A stretch of 64,000 nucleotides of DNA from Halarchaeum rubridurum (GCF_014647115.1 NZ_BMOO01000001.1:124001-188000); one strand, 5' to 3'; shown: positions 1 to 8,398, counted from the stretch's first letter. The notes: generated by a model from the letters alone, not told the origin. Made by a program: numbers and translations.

Positions 1-922
1 ACTTGTATTCAAGCATCCGGAGAAACGCTCCCCACGCCGAGCCTGCCCGGTTCCGTGAGTTACCCGGGAGTTCGACCAAGCCCTTTGCGTCGAGATTTTC
101 GACCGCTACGAGGTCGTACTCGGTAGCGTAATAGTTCGATAGCTTGTGGAGGAAATCCCGTCGCATCCGCTTGAGGTCAGCGTGGCGTTCGGCTACGACA
201 CGGCGTTGTTTCTCCCAATTCGCAGACTCGTGTTCTCTCCGCGAGAGGTCGCGCTGTGCGCGTTCCAACCGCTCGCGCTCGTCGGAGAGGTCAAGCGACC
301 CCACGACGGTTCCGTCGGTGTCGTGAGCGTACTTGAGAATCCCCACGTCGATGCCGACGCACTTCTCGGGATTCTCAGGTGGTTCAGGCGGTTCACGGTC
401 CATTTGGACGCCGAAGGTGGCGAACCACTCGCCCGTCGGCTGCTTCTTGACCGAGACCTGCTTGAGCTTCGCGTCGTCGGGGATGGTGCGGTGGAATCGA
501 ATCGGGATGTCCGCGAGTTTCGAGAGAGACAGCACAGTCTGACCGCCCTTCTTGTCGAGCTTGAAGCCAGACTGACTGTACGTGAAACTGCGGAACTCGC
601 GTGGCGGCTTCCACTTGAGATTACCGACGTCGTAGCCGTTCTCCTTGAGTGCGGAGAGCGCTTTGAGGTTGTCGAACAGGCGTTCCACGACGGTTTGGAG
701 AACCTTCGAGTACACGTTTGAAAGGTCGTCCCACCACGTTTTGAGGTCGGGTAGCTCCGACCGTAATGTGGTCATAGACGGCAGTTCGCCATGTTCGTCT
801 TGGTACTCGTTGAGGCGGTAGAGCGTGTGGTTGTACAGTTGCCTACAAATGTCTCGGTGGCGGTCCAACTCTTCACGATGGGTGTCGGACGGCTTGAGAC
901 GGTATTTGTAGGCGTAGTACAT
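1..922 (-). CDS. tnpB: TnpB-type RNA-guided nuclease of an IS200/IS605 (IS1341-like) element, 3' part cut by window edge
   Basis: The frame opens at ATG 922 and runs 307 codons to the window edge without a stop, so the C-terminal end is missing. The N-terminus (MYYAYKYRLKPSDTH) and the helical region after it are typical of TnpB. The first RuvC motif is GIDVG (Asp192) and the second is VAVENL (Glu275). The third RuvC Asp and the CxxC zinc ribbon would lie beyond base 1. TnpB proteins are compact RNA-guided DNA nucleases encoded in IS200/IS605 elements, with the guide RNA arising from the right end, here outside the window. No Y1 transposase (TnpA) is seen in the 1.6 kb on the other side, so the element is either IS1341-like or has its tnpA off-window. 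A small RHH gene ends 3 bases upstream and is probably co-transcribed. Confidence 0.9.
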   Translation of the reverse strand, partial: MYYAYKYRLKPSDTHREELDRHRDICRQLYNHTLYRLNEYQDEHGELPSMTTLRSELPDLKTWWDDLSNVYSKVLQTVVERLFDNLKALSALKENGYDVGNLKWKPPREFRSFTYSQSGFKLDKKGGQTVLSLSKLADIPIRFHRTIPDDAKLKQVSVKKQPTGEWFATFGVQMDREPPEPPENPEKCVGIDVGILKYAHDTDGTVVGSLDLSDERERLERAQRDLSRREHESANWEKQRRVVAERHADLKRMRRDFLHKLSNYYATEYDLVAVENLDAKGLVELPGNSRNRAGSAWGAFLRMLEYK

Positions 923-925
923 CCG

Positions 926-1045
926 TTACTCTCGTTCCTCGATTAGTTCGTCCAGTTGTTCGCGGACGAACGACGAGAGGTTGAGGTGTTGGTCCTCAAT
1001 CCAATCGTCTTGGTCCTCCCGAATGGTGATTGTCTTCCGCTTCAC
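926..1045 (-). CDS. Small ribbon-helix-helix-like protein associated with tnpB
   Basis: This is a 39-residue protein if started at GTG 1045. In-frame alternatives are GTG 1057 and ATG 1075. The sequence has an N-terminal strand (KRKTITIRE) followed by two predicted helices (DDWIEDQHLNLSSFVREQL), the pattern of a minimal CopG/Arc ribbon-helix-helix fold. Small genes of this type are common directly upstream of tnpB in haloarchaea. Its stop lies 3 bases before the tnpB ATG, so the two are probably co-transcribed and translationally coupled. The TATA-like TTATTA near 1075-1080 would start transcription close to 1050, which favours the GTG at 1045. The role, possibly autoregulation of the element, is inference. 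Confidence 0.7.
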   Translation of the reverse strand: MKRKTITIREDQDDWIEDQHLNLSSFVREQLDELIEERE

Positions 1046-1075
1046 CGTGATGCACACTATACACGATACACGCAT

Positions 1076-1612
1076 AATAATTCCGGCGAGACGTTGGCCT
1101 GTGGGACGAGCGTCGACCGTGTATGAAAACTGTACGACGTTGATGAGACGCTTCGTGTCTCGTTCACGCACGAGAGCTATGCTCTCGTGAACGCTGTATC
1201 CCATCCCTGCTTGTACCCTCCCGTCGGTCGGCGTTCGCTGAGGAAGGGGCTTAGCGCTACTTTCAGCTGACTCACCTACTCGGGAACCCACCGACGAGTC
1301 ACAGATGAAGCTGTTCGAGTATCTGAGAGCGTCATCGAGGAGGTGCATAACTAGACGGTGCCGACGACAAGGTATTTGTCCCTTCGTCGTCGTGGTCGTT
1401 CTCGAACAATTCGTCAATCTGTCCCGGGAAGTTAGGGTACGGAAATGTCCTAACGCCATCTGATAGGGACATCTCCCTTTTGGCTTGATCCCCTCCTCAG
1501 ATTGGTACTCCTTGTCGGAGCTGATTCCAAACAGATTTTGGTGGTGGGGTTTCGACTCTGGATTGAGTATGAATAACACTCCGGACGAACGCAGTTTCCA
1601 AGCAACCCACAA
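1076..1612. other. Intergenic relic region between the tnpB element and sucC
   Basis: These 537 bases hold no convincing gene. They contain the hairpins described above and short protein-like stretches in conflicting frames. One is a + frame ending at the TAG near 1352 that reads VTDEAVRVSESVIEEVHN. Another is a minus frame around 1370-1450 reading PGQIDELFENDHDDEG. Base composition is lower in GC than the flanking sucC gene. This fits decayed insertion-sequence or gene remnants. The sucC promoter must lie near the right end; a weak AT-rich stretch is seen at about 1567-1577. Confidence 0.4.
1161..1193. repeat. Nested perfect palindromes, probable subterminal hairpin of the tnpB element
   Basis: Bases 1169-1177 and 1181-1189 form a perfect 9-bp stem (CACGAGAGC / GCTCTCGTG) with a 3-base TAT loop. 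Bases 1161-1168 and 1186-1193 form a competing 8-bp pair (CGTTCACG / CGTGAACG). A weaker hairpin (GAGAC...GTCTC) lies just before, at 1145-1161. IS200/IS605 elements carry subterminal hairpins that are recognised as single strands by TnpA, and the site is on the upstream side of tnpB, where the left end is expected. The exact element boundary cannot be fixed from one copy. Confidence 0.55.
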
Positions 1613-2755
1613 ATGAGGCTGCACGAGTACCAGGCGAAGGACGTCTTCGCCGACGCGGGTGTCCCGACGCCCCCGTCCGCGCTCGCCACGACCGTCGACG
1701 AGGTCGTCGAGCACGCGGAGGACATCGGGTATCCGGTCGCGGTGAAGGCACAGGTCCACGTCGGCGGACGTGGGAAGGCCGGCGGCATCAAGCTCGTCGA
1801 GAACGCCGAGGAGGCCCGCGAGGCCGCCGAGGACATCCTCGGGATGGACCTCAAGGGCTACCACGTGGACAAGGTCCTCGTCGAGGGTGCGGTCGACTTC
1901 AAGAACGAGCTCTACGTCGGGGTCACGATGGACCGCGGCGAGGGCAAGCCCGTCGCCATGGTCTCGACGCAGGGCGGCGTGAACATCGAGGAGGTGGCCG
2001 CGGAGAACCCCGAGGCCATCGCCCGCGAACACATTGACCCCGCGTTCGGGATGCATCCGTATCAGGCCCGGAAGGCCGTCTACGACGCGGGCGTCCCCAA
2101 CGCCGTCGCGCGCGACGTCGCGAGCGTCCTCACGACGCTCTACGACCTCTGGGAGAACAACGACGCGAGCGACGCCGAGATAAACCCCCTCATGATAACC
2201 GAGGACGACGAGGTCATCGCGGCCGACGCCGTCCTCAACGTCGACGACGACGCGCTCTTCCGTCACCCCGACCTCGCCGAGATGGAGGACGAGGCCGCGG
2301 AGGACGACCTCGAAGCGAAGGCCAACGAGTACGGCTTCGACTACGTCCGTCTCGACGGGAACGTCGGCATCATCGGCAACGGCGCGGGCCTCGTGATGAC
2401 GACGCTCGACCTCGTCGACTACTACGGCGGGAAACCCGCGAACTTCCTCGACATCGGCGGCGGCGCGAAGGCCGAGCGCGTCGTGAACGCGCTCGACATG
2501 GTGTTCAGCGACGACAACGTCGACGCGGTCGTCTTCAACATCTTCGGCGGCATCACGCGCGGTGACGAGGTCGCCAAGGGCATCAACGAGGCGCTCGGGC
2601 AGTTCGACGAGATTCCCAAACCCGTCGTCGTCCGCCTCGCCGGCACCAACGCCGAGGAGGGCCGCGAGATTCTGAACGACGAGCTCGTCACGGTCGAGGA
2701 GACGCTCGAAGGGGCGGTCCAGCGGACCGTCGAATACGCGGAGGACGAACAATGA
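1613..2755 (+). CDS. sucC: Succinyl-CoA synthetase (ADP-forming), beta subunit
   Basis: The 380-residue protein has the length and order of the SucC family: an N-terminal ATP-grasp fold ([12 protein letters not shown] at the start, [15 protein letters not shown] near residues 44-58) and a C-terminal CoA-ligase domain with [13 protein letters not shown] and the conserved [14 protein letters not shown] segment. It binds nucleotide and, with SucD, interconverts succinyl-CoA and succinate with substrate-level phosphorylation in the TCA cycle. The stop overlaps the sucD start by 4 bases (ATGA), so the two subunits are translationally coupled. The ATG at 1613 begins exactly where family homology begins. 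Confidence 0.97.
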   Translation: MRLHEYQAKDVFADAGVPTPPSALATTVDEVVEHAEDIGYPVAVKAQVHVGGRGKAGGIKLVENAEEAREAAEDILGMDLKGYHVDKVLVEGAVDFKNELYVGVTMDRGEGKPVAMVSTQGGVNIEEVAAENPEAIAREHIDPAFGMHPYQARKAVYDAGVPNAVARDVASVLTTLYDLWENNDASDAEINPLMITEDDEVIAADAVLNVDDDALFRHPDLAEMEDEAAEDDLEAKANEYGFDYVRLDGNVGIIGNGAGLVMTTLDLVDYYGGKPANFLDIGGGAKAERVVNALDMVFSDDNVDAVVFNIFGGITRGDEVAKGINEALGQFDEIPKPVVVRLAGTNAEEGREILNDELVTVEETLEGAVQRTVEYAEDEQ

Positions 2756-3621
2756 GCATTCTAGTCGACGAAGACACCCGCGTCGTCGTCCAGGGTATCA
2801 CGGGCGGCGAGGGCAAGTTCCACACCGAACAGATGATCGAGTACGGGACGAACGTCGTCGCCGGCACGTCGCCCGGCAAGGGCGGCCAGGAGGTCGCCGG
2901 CGTCCCCGTCTACGACACCGTCGAGGAGGCGGTGGAAGAGGAGGACGCCGACGCCTCGGTCGTGTTCGTCCCGCCCGCGTTCGCCGCGGACGCCATCTTC
3001 GAGGCCCTCGATACGGACCTCGACCTCGTCGTCGCCATCACGGAGGGCATCCCGACGCAGGACATGGCGAAGGTCAACAAGCGCCTCGACGAGGTCGACA
3101 CGCGCCTCCAGGGCCCCAACTGCCCGGGCATCATCACGCCCGGCGAGTCGAAACTCGGCATCCTCCCGGGGAACATCTTCTCCGAGGGGAACGTCGGGCT
3201 CGTCTCCCGCTCCGGCACCCTGACCTACCAGGTCGTCGACAGCCTCACCCAGCGCGGCATCGGCCAGACGACCGCCATCGGCATCGGCGGCGACCCCATC
3301 ATCGGCACCTCGTTCATCGACGCCCTCGAAGCGTTCGAGAACGACCCCGAGACGGACGCGGTCGTCATGTGCGGTGAAATCGGCGGCGAGGACGAGGAGG
3401 AGGCCGCCGCGTACATCGCCGAGCACATGGACACGCCCGTCGCGGGCTTCATCGCCGGGCGCACCGCGCCGCCGGGCAAGCGCATGGGCCACGCCGGCGC
3501 CATCGTCTCCGGCTCCGGTACCGGCACCGCCGAGTCGAAGATCGACGCGCTCAACGAGGCGGGCGTCCCCGTCGGCGACACCCCCGAGGAGGTCGCCGAC
3601 AACGTCGAAGACCTGCTGTAA
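2752..3621 (+). CDS. sucD: Succinyl-CoA synthetase (ADP-forming), alpha subunit
   Basis: This 289-residue protein has a Rossmann CoA-binding N-terminus ([18 protein letters not shown], residues 11-28). The phosphohistidine loop is [11 protein letters not shown], placing the active-site His at about 247. The segment [12 protein letters not shown] (121-132) is also typical of the family. The subunit carries the histidine that is transiently phosphorylated when succinyl-CoA is converted to succinate, and it pairs with the upstream SucC. The operon appears to end here, because a GC-rich inverted repeat and a T6 run follow immediately. Confidence 0.97.
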   Translation: MSILVDEDTRVVVQGITGGEGKFHTEQMIEYGTNVVAGTSPGKGGQEVAGVPVYDTVEEAVEEEDADASVVFVPPAFAADAIFEALDTDLDLVVAITEGIPTQDMAKVNKRLDEVDTRLQGPNCPGIITPGESKLGILPGNIFSEGNVGLVSRSGTLTYQVVDSLTQRGIGQTTAIGIGGDPIIGTSFIDALEAFENDPETDAVVMCGEIGGEDEEEAAAYIAEHMDTPVAGFIAGRTAPPGKRMGHAGAIVSGSGTGTAESKIDALNEAGVPVGDTPEEVADNVEDLL

Positions 3622-3658
3622 GCCGCGACTCGCCGACGCGAACGCGGCTTCGTTTTTT
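3621..3658 (+). terminator. Stem-loop plus T6 terminator after sucD
   Basis: The arms AGCCGCG (3621-3627) and CGCGGCT (3643-3649) can pair, and a run of six T follows at 3653-3658. The left arm begins at the last base of the sucD stop codon. The U-run alone may suffice for archaeal termination; the stem gives extra support. Confidence 0.6.
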
Positions 3659-3698
3659 CGACCGGTGGTTCTACCCGTCTCACGCGTCACGTCCCCCC

Positions 3699-4061
3699 AT
3701 GGTCGAAGAAGACCTCGGTCGCGCGACGCTCGTCTACGAGAACGCGGACGGCGACACCGTGGAGACGACCGTTCGGAACGAACACCTCGTCTACGTGCAG
3801 GACCACTGGCTCCTCGACGTGAGCGACGAGGAGGCCGGGACGGACACCGTCCGGCGCATCCCGATACAGCGCGTCTACCACGTCGAGCGGGAGGTCGAGG
3901 CGTTCGAGGACGAACTCTCCACGCTCCGCGGGCGGGTCGAATCGGTCGCGGACGACGTGCGCGACCGACTGCTCGGGGGTGACGGGGAGGAGGACGACAC
4001 GGGTGAGGAGAGCGACGCCGTCCACATCGACGTCGAGGAGGCCGACGACGTGGACCGCTGA
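3699..4061 (+). CDS. Conserved haloarchaeal protein of unknown function
   Basis: This is a 120-residue acidic protein that I do not recognise as a named family. The first two thirds look like a small beta-rich domain (ATLVYENADGDTVETTV, YVQDHWLLDV, RRIPIQRVYHVERE). A short coiled-coil-like helix follows (VEAFEDELSTLRGRVESVADDVRDRLL), then a disordered Asp/Glu-rich tail. There is no signal peptide or membrane span. It starts 78 bases after sucD, beyond a probable terminator, and is convergent with the HTH-10 regulator downstream. A DNA- or protein-binding role is only a guess. Confidence 0.8.
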   Translation: MVEEDLGRATLVYENADGDTVETTVRNEHLVYVQDHWLLDVSDEEAGTDTVRRIPIQRVYHVEREVEAFEDELSTLRGRVESVADDVRDRLLGGDGEEDDTGEESDAVHIDVEEADDVDR

Positions 4062-4107
4062 CGCTCGACGGAGGCGTCGTGTCGTCGGTCGCAGTAGGCG
4101 TCGAACG

Positions 4108-5733
4108 TCAGTCGAAGAACGCGTCGAAGAGTTTGCGCTCGCCCGCGCGGAAGTGCTGGTAGAAGGTGGGCGGCGAGACGTCCATCGTCTCCGCGATTTC
4201 CTCGCCGCTCGACTCACGGGGCCACTCCAGATAGCCGGCGTGGTAGGCCGCCCGGAGCGCGGTGCGCTGGCGGTCGGTGAGGTCGTCGCGCACGTCCTCG
4301 CGCACGTCCGCGAAGGCCTCGGGGTCGCGTTCGACCTCGCGCTTCGAGACGAGGTCGGCGCGCGGGTGGAGCCGACGGACGTGATCGACGAGGCCGCGGA
4401 CGTCCGCGTCCGGGGCCGTCTGCACGACGAAGCGCGCCTCGCCGTTCGCGGCGGTCGCGTCGTCGACGCGGGCACCCGCGGCCGCGAGCGTCGAGACGAC
4501 GCCGTCCTCGGCGAGCGAGAGCTCCACCAGCCCGCCGTCCGCCGTCTCGCGGACGACGCGCGCACGACTCGTCACGTCGTCGAGGGCGTCGAGGGCGCGC
4601 TCGGGCGCACACCCGTCGACGTCGACGTAGAGCGCGGAGCGCTCGCCGTCGCCCGGGACGAACCCTTCGAGGGTCAGCGTACAGTCACAGCGCTCCGTCG
4701 CCGCGACGAGCGGCGAGCCGTCGGTGACGCGGAGTTCGAGTTCGAGGAGCGTGTCCGCGTGGAGGAGCTTGCGCTGCTCGCTCGACCGGATGGCCTTCGC
4801 GACGATTCGCCCGACGTCGCCGAGCGCGTCCGTGATCCCGTCGAACGCGCCCGGTTGGGTCGCGTAGAGGCAGATGACGCCGTACGTCGTACCGTCGAGG
4901 GCGACGGGGACGGCCGCGACTGCGCGGAAGCCGTGTTCGCGGGCGGCCTCGCGCCACGGACCGAACTGCGGGGCGTCGCGGACGTCCGCGACCGCCGTGA
5001 CGTCGGTCGTGTCGAGCGCGCGCCCCGCGGGCCCACAGCCCGTCGCCGTGTCGTCCGTCGTCACCTCCACGACGTCGAGGTACTCCTCCGGCGACCCCGG
5101 CCCGGAGCCCGCCCACGCGGACGGCTCGACCATCGCGGACGCGAGGCGCGGCCGACCGAACCACGCGAACGCGTGCGGGTCGTGGTCGGCGATGCGCTCG
5201 CAGGCGACGCGCTCGATGTCGCGTCGCTCGTCGGCGTCGACGACGGCACGCGCGAGGTCGCGGACGAGCGCGTCGACGCGCTCGATTCGGTCGCGCTCCT
5301 CGCGGAGTCGGTGGCGCTCGCGGGCGGCGACCGACAGCGGGTCGGCGACGCGACAGACCGCCGCGAGGTACCGCGTGCCCTCGCTCGGGACGTCGCGGAC
5401 GTCGACGAGGAGCGACGTCGTGCCGCGGTCCCCGCGCACGGTGAGCGACGCGTCGCCCCAGGGGAGGGACGCGTCCGGGTCGGCGTGGCGCTCGCGCAGC
5501 ACCTCGTACCCCGAATCGGGGTCGGCGTCGGGGAGGAGCGTCGCGAGCGCCGCGCCGCGGAGGGCGGCCGCGTCCCGCCCGACGATGCGCTCCACGTCGT
5601 CGCTCGCATCGACGATTGTGTCGTCCGGCGCGACGACGACAACGGGGTCGGCCGCGTCGTGGACGAGCGTCTGATAGAGCGGCACGTTCCGGAGGGCGGC
5701 CGGCGTCAGGTCGGTCGGCGGGGGTGTCGTCAT
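4108..5733 (-). CDS. PAS/GAF-containing HTH-10 (bacterio-opsin activator-like) transcriptional regulator
   Basis: About 541 residues when started at MTTPPPTD (ATG 5733); an in-frame ATG 30 bases upstream is less likely. In order it shows a PAS domain (about residues 20-120, DPVVVVAPDDTIVDASDDVERIVGRD), a GAF domain (about 160-330, ending GVICLYATQPGAFD), a Bat-type linker domain, and the C-terminal HTH-10 domain (LTDRQRTALRAAYHAGYLEWPRESSGEEIAE). Proteins of this family sense redox, light or small ligands through the PAS and GAF domains and bind DNA through HTH-10. It is divergent from the small membrane protein at 5896. The signal and targets are unknown. Confidence 0.88.
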   Translation of the reverse strand: MTTPPPTDLTPAALRNVPLYQTLVHDAADPVVVVAPDDTIVDASDDVERIVGRDAAALRGAALATLLPDADPDSGYEVLRERHADPDASLPWGDASLTVRGDRGTTSLLVDVRDVPSEGTRYLAAVCRVADPLSVAARERHRLREERDRIERVDALVRDLARAVVDADERRDIERVACERIADHDPHAFAWFGRPRLASAMVEPSAWAGSGPGSPEEYLDVVEVTTDDTATGCGPAGRALDTTDVTAVADVRDAPQFGPWREAAREHGFRAVAAVPVALDGTTYGVICLYATQPGAFDGITDALGDVGRIVAKAIRSSEQRKLLHADTLLELELRVTDGSPLVAATERCDCTLTLEGFVPGDGERSALYVDVDGCAPERALDALDDVTSRARVVRETADGGLVELSLAEDGVVSTLAAAGARVDDATAANGEARFVVQTAPDADVRGLVDHVRRLHPRADLVSKREVERDPEAFADVREDVRDDLTDRQRTALRAAYHAGYLEWPRESSGEEIAETMDVSPPTFYQHFRAGERKLFDAFFD

Positions 5734-5895
5734 TGGTCGTGTCTCCGTGTACGGGGGGTACACACGTTCGCGGCCGCCGCGCGGGTCCGCGTCCGAGGAA
5801 GGGCGGACGGCCGTCGCCCCGGCCGACCCGGGGCGCGTTACTCCCGACTATGCCGACCCAGGGGGTTAAAGGTGTCCGCGTCCCCACGCTCGCCC

Positions 5896-6207
5896 ATGCC
5901 GGCCGACACCGCTCGGGGTCGTCTCCCCGGGTTCTTCTACCGGTTCGCCCACCCGGCGCTCGCCGTCGTCAGCACCGTCGGGAGCCTCCTCTGGCTCGCC
6001 GGCTTCGCCCTCGCGGGCGCCGGCGTCGCGCTCCGCGCGAGCGACCCCACGACCGCGTACGCCCTCTTCTACTACGGGTCGCTCGTCAGCCTCGCCGGCA
6101 TCGCCGGCATCGCCGCCGTCGTCGCCTACCTCGTCGTCCTCTGGCTCCTCCGCGACGTCCTCGACGTGCTCGACTGGGAGAAACCCGAACCCGGCGCGCG
6201 CCGATAG
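5896..6207 (+). CDS. Small membrane protein with two transmembrane segments
   Basis: The 103-residue protein starts at ATG 5896. The same frame is open far upstream, but that is only a shadow of the opposite gene. Two long hydrophobic helices are clear: about residues 20-45 (LAVVSTVGSLLWLAGFALAGAGVAL) and 55-85 (ALFYYGSLVSLAGIAGIAAVVAYLVVLWLL). A short charged C-terminus with DVLDVLDWEKPEP follows. It is a haloarchaeal-type membrane protein of unknown role, divergent from the HTH-10 regulator and 45 bases ahead of the methyltransferase. Confidence 0.75.
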   Translation: MPADTARGRLPGFFYRFAHPALAVVSTVGSLLWLAGFALAGAGVALRASDPTTAYALFYYGSLVSLAGIAGIAAVVAYLVVLWLLRDVLDVLDWEKPEPGARR

Positions 6208-6252
6208 CGACGCATCCGAACCGTTAATCCCCCGGGAGTGCCACGCTCTCGC

Positions 6253-7287
6253 ATGGAGACCACCCACCGCGTCGTCGCCGACGACGCGCGGGACCTCACC
6301 GCCCTCGACGACGACAGCGTCGACCTCGTCGTCACCTCCCCGCCCTACCCGATGGTCGAGATGTGGGACGACCTCTTCTGCGACCTCGACCCCGCGGTCG
6401 GCGACGCGCTCGACGCCGGCGACGGCCAGCGCGCCTACGACGCCATGCATCGCGTCCTCGACGACGTCTGGGACGAGGTCGCGCGCGTCCTCGCGCCCGG
6501 CGGCCTCGCCTGCCTCGACGTCGGCGACGCCACCCGGACCGTCGAGAACTACCGCGTCTACCGCAACCACGCCCGAATCGCCGACGCGTTCACGGAACGC
6601 GGCTTCCACCCACTCCCGAGCGTCCTCTGGCGCAAACCCACGAACACCGCCGCGAAGTTCATGGGGAGCGGCACCCTCCCGCCGAACGCCTACGTCACCC
6701 TCGAACACGAACACGTCCTCGTCCTCCGCAACGGCCCCGAACCCCGCGACTTCCCGCCCCACGACCCCGACCGCTACGCCGCCGCGTACTTCTGGGAGGA
6801 ACGCAACCGGTGGTTCAGCGACGTCTGGACGGACGTCCGGGGCCGCCGCCAGTCACTCCCGGCCGCGCGCGGCGAGCGCGAACGCTCCGCCGCCTACCCC
6901 TTCGAGATACCGTATCGTCTCATCAACATGTTCAGCGTTCGGGGCGACACGGTCCTCGACCCCTTCTGGGGGACCGGCACCACGACGCTCGCCGCGATGG
7001 CCGCCGCACGCAACTCCGTCGGCTACGAACTCGACGACGGCCTCGTCGAGGGCTTCGCCGAGCGACTCGACGGCGTCGAAGATTTCAGCGCCGACGTCGC
7101 CCGCGACCGCCTGGAGCGCCACCGCGAGTTCGTCCGCGACGCCGACACCGCCTTCGACTACGACGCCACCCACTACGACGTCCCCGTCAAGACCAAACGC
7201 GAACGCGACATCCGCCTCTACCGGGTGTCAGAGGTCGAAGCAGAAGGGTGGGGCTACCGGACGACACACGAACAACTCGGGGAGTGA
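6253..7287 (+). CDS. zim: Site-specific DNA methyltransferase, probable haloarchaeal CTAG methylase (Zim-like)
   Basis: 344 residues from ATG 6253; a GTG 15 bases upstream is possible. The catalytic motif IV TSPPY lies at residues 28-32, and the AdoMet motif I DPFWGTGTTTLA is near residue 236. This IV-before-I order is that of beta-class N4-cytosine/N6-adenine methyltransferases. The segments VTSPPYPMVEMWDDLF, SVLWRKPTN and KFMGSG resemble what I recall of the haloarchaeal Zim protein, which methylates CTAG. No restriction endonuclease lies beside it, so it looks like a solitary regulatory or housekeeping methylase. CTAG is strikingly rare in this window, which is consistent with the assignment. 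The target specificity is inferred, not proven by sequence. Confidence 0.72.
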   Translation: METTHRVVADDARDLTALDDDSVDLVVTSPPYPMVEMWDDLFCDLDPAVGDALDAGDGQRAYDAMHRVLDDVWDEVARVLAPGGLACLDVGDATRTVENYRVYRNHARIADAFTERGFHPLPSVLWRKPTNTAAKFMGSGTLPPNAYVTLEHEHVLVLRNGPEPRDFPPHDPDRYAAAYFWEERNRWFSDVWTDVRGRRQSLPAARGERERSAAYPFEIPYRLINMFSVRGDTVLDPFWGTGTTTLAAMAAARNSVGYELDDGLVEGFAERLDGVEDFSADVARDRLERHREFVRDADTAFDYDATHYDVPVKTKRERDIRLYRVSEVEAEGWGYRTTHEQLGE

Positions 7288-7306
7288 GAGACGTCGGCGA
7301 GGAGAG

Positions 7307-7381
7307 TGGGTCGGGGCGGATTCGAACCGCCGGCCTGCTCCGTGTGAAGGAGCCGTCATAACCGGACTAGACCACCGACCC
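7307..7381 (-). tRNA. tRNA-Val (anticodon CAC)
   Basis: Read on the minus strand, the acceptor stem GGGTCGG (7375-7381) pairs with CCGACCC (7308-7314), and A at 7307 is the discriminator base. The anticodon stem GCTCC/GGAGC closes a TTCACAC loop, giving anticodon CAC for GUG valine codons. The T arm reads GGCGG-TTCGAAT-CCGCC. No intron is present, and CCA is not encoded. It lies between the 3' ends of the methyltransferase and cobalamin adenosyltransferase genes. Confidence 0.96.
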
Positions 7382-7475
7382 GCACGACGTGGTAGCGGCA
7401 GGGCGGACTTAAGGTTGCTTATTCGACCCCGGCGCCACCCACACGAGCCGAAACCGTATCGCGGAATGCGGTGTA

Positions 7476-8009
7476 TCAGTAGGTGGGTTCGTCCTCCGGG
7501 ACGCCGTCGCGGGCGTTGAGGAGGCGCGCGAGCGTGAACAGCGCGTCGGAGAGTCGGTTGAGGTAGACGACGACGGTCTCGTTGATGGCCTCGTGCTCGG
7601 CGAGCGCGACGGCGCGGCGTTCGGCGCGGCGGGCGACGGAGCGGGCGTGGTGGAGGGACGCACCGGCGTCGCTGCCGCCGGGGAGGACGAAGTGCGTGAG
7701 GGGGTCGAGTTCGTCGTCGGCGTCGTCGATCCACCCCTCGACCGTCTCGACGTGCGACTCCGTTATCCGGGGGTCGTCGTCCGCGGGCTCGGGGTTTGCG
7801 AGGTCGGCCTGCGCGACGTGGAGGTGGTTCTGGGCGTCCCGGAGGGCGCTATCGACGTCGTCGTAGCCCGTGGGGAGGGCGACGCCGAGGAGGCTGTTCA
7901 CCTCGTCGACGGTCCCGTAGGCCTCGATTCGGGGGTTCGTCTTGGAGACGCGCTCTGCCCCGCGGAGGTCGGTGCGGCCCTCGTCGCCGCGGCCGGTGTA
8001 GATGGTCAC
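7476..8009 (-). CDS. pduO: ATP:cob(I)alamin adenosyltransferase (PduO type)
   Basis: This 177-residue all-helical protein has the N-terminal signature MTIYTGRGDEGRTDLRG and the central VDEVNSLLG. The conserved C-terminal helix holds RSVARRAERRAV and VVVYLNRLSDALFTLAR, the ATP and corrinoid binding residues of PduO-type enzymes. It transfers the adenosyl group of ATP to cob(I)alamin to make adenosylcobalamin, the coenzyme of haloarchaeal methylmalonyl-CoA mutase and class II ribonucleotide reductase. Its ATG overlaps the stop of the upstream glutaredoxin-like gene by 4 bases, so they form a two-gene operon. Confidence 0.93.
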   Translation of the reverse strand: MTIYTGRGDEGRTDLRGAERVSKTNPRIEAYGTVDEVNSLLGVALPTGYDDVDSALRDAQNHLHVAQADLANPEPADDDPRITESHVETVEGWIDDADDELDPLTHFVLPGGSDAGASLHHARSVARRAERRAVALAEHEAINETVVVYLNRLSDALFTLARLLNARDGVPEDEPTY

Positions 8010-8281
8010 GTCTCGCTCCCGCTCTCACTCCCGACGTCGGCGAGCGTGCGCTCGACGTACTCGCAGATGTTCTCGGATTCGGGCATCGTGACGCCGCGTT
8101 CGTCGTCGACGAGGACGGGGACGGCGCGCTGCCCGCTGATGCGCTTCACGTCGTCGCGCTCGGAGTGCAGGGCGGCCGTCCACACCGTCTCGTAGTCGAC
8201 GTCGTGCGCGTCGAGGGCGTCGTGGACCCGCTCGCAGTAGGGACACCCCTCCAGCGCGTAGAGCGTGATACTCACGCCCAC
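8006..8281 (-). CDS. Glutaredoxin / GST N-terminal-like thioredoxin-fold protein
   Basis: The 91-residue thioredoxin-fold protein has a CPYC redox motif (Cys13, Cys16 if ATG 8281 is used; a GTG two codons later is also possible). It also has the cis-Pro segment RAVPVLVDDERG and the C-terminal ESENICEYVERTL helix seen in GST-N/glutaredoxin-like proteins. It would act as a cytoplasmic dithiol carrier or disulfide reductase. It is the first gene of a pair with cobalamin adenosyltransferase, overlapping by 4 bases, so a role in supplying reductant for cob(II)alamin is conceivable but is inference. Confidence 0.85.
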   Translation of the reverse strand: MGVSITLYALEGCPYCERVHDALDAHDVDYETVWTAALHSERDDVKRISGQRAVPVLVDDERGVTMPESENICEYVERTLADVGSESGSET

Positions 8282-8398
8282 GTGTGGGTGGCGCGGGGCA
8301 AAGAAGGTCCCGCCTGCGCGACGCGTGACCGACGGCCACGCCCGCGCCCTCTATCGGAGCGAGTGAGCCTTATCCGTCAGCGTGCTCTTTCGGGAGGC

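Noticed and set aside
926-2752. Long minus-strand open frame of about 600 codons opposite sucC
   Set aside because: It is a high-GC antisense shadow of sucC with Val/Asp/Arg-rich low-complexity composition. Only its last 39 codons (926-1045) look real, as the RHH gene.
3979-6207. Plus-strand open frame of 742 codons across the HTH-10 gene
   Set aside because: Composition is Arg/Val-rich shadow of the opposite gene. Only the last 104 codons, from 5896, form a plausible membrane protein.
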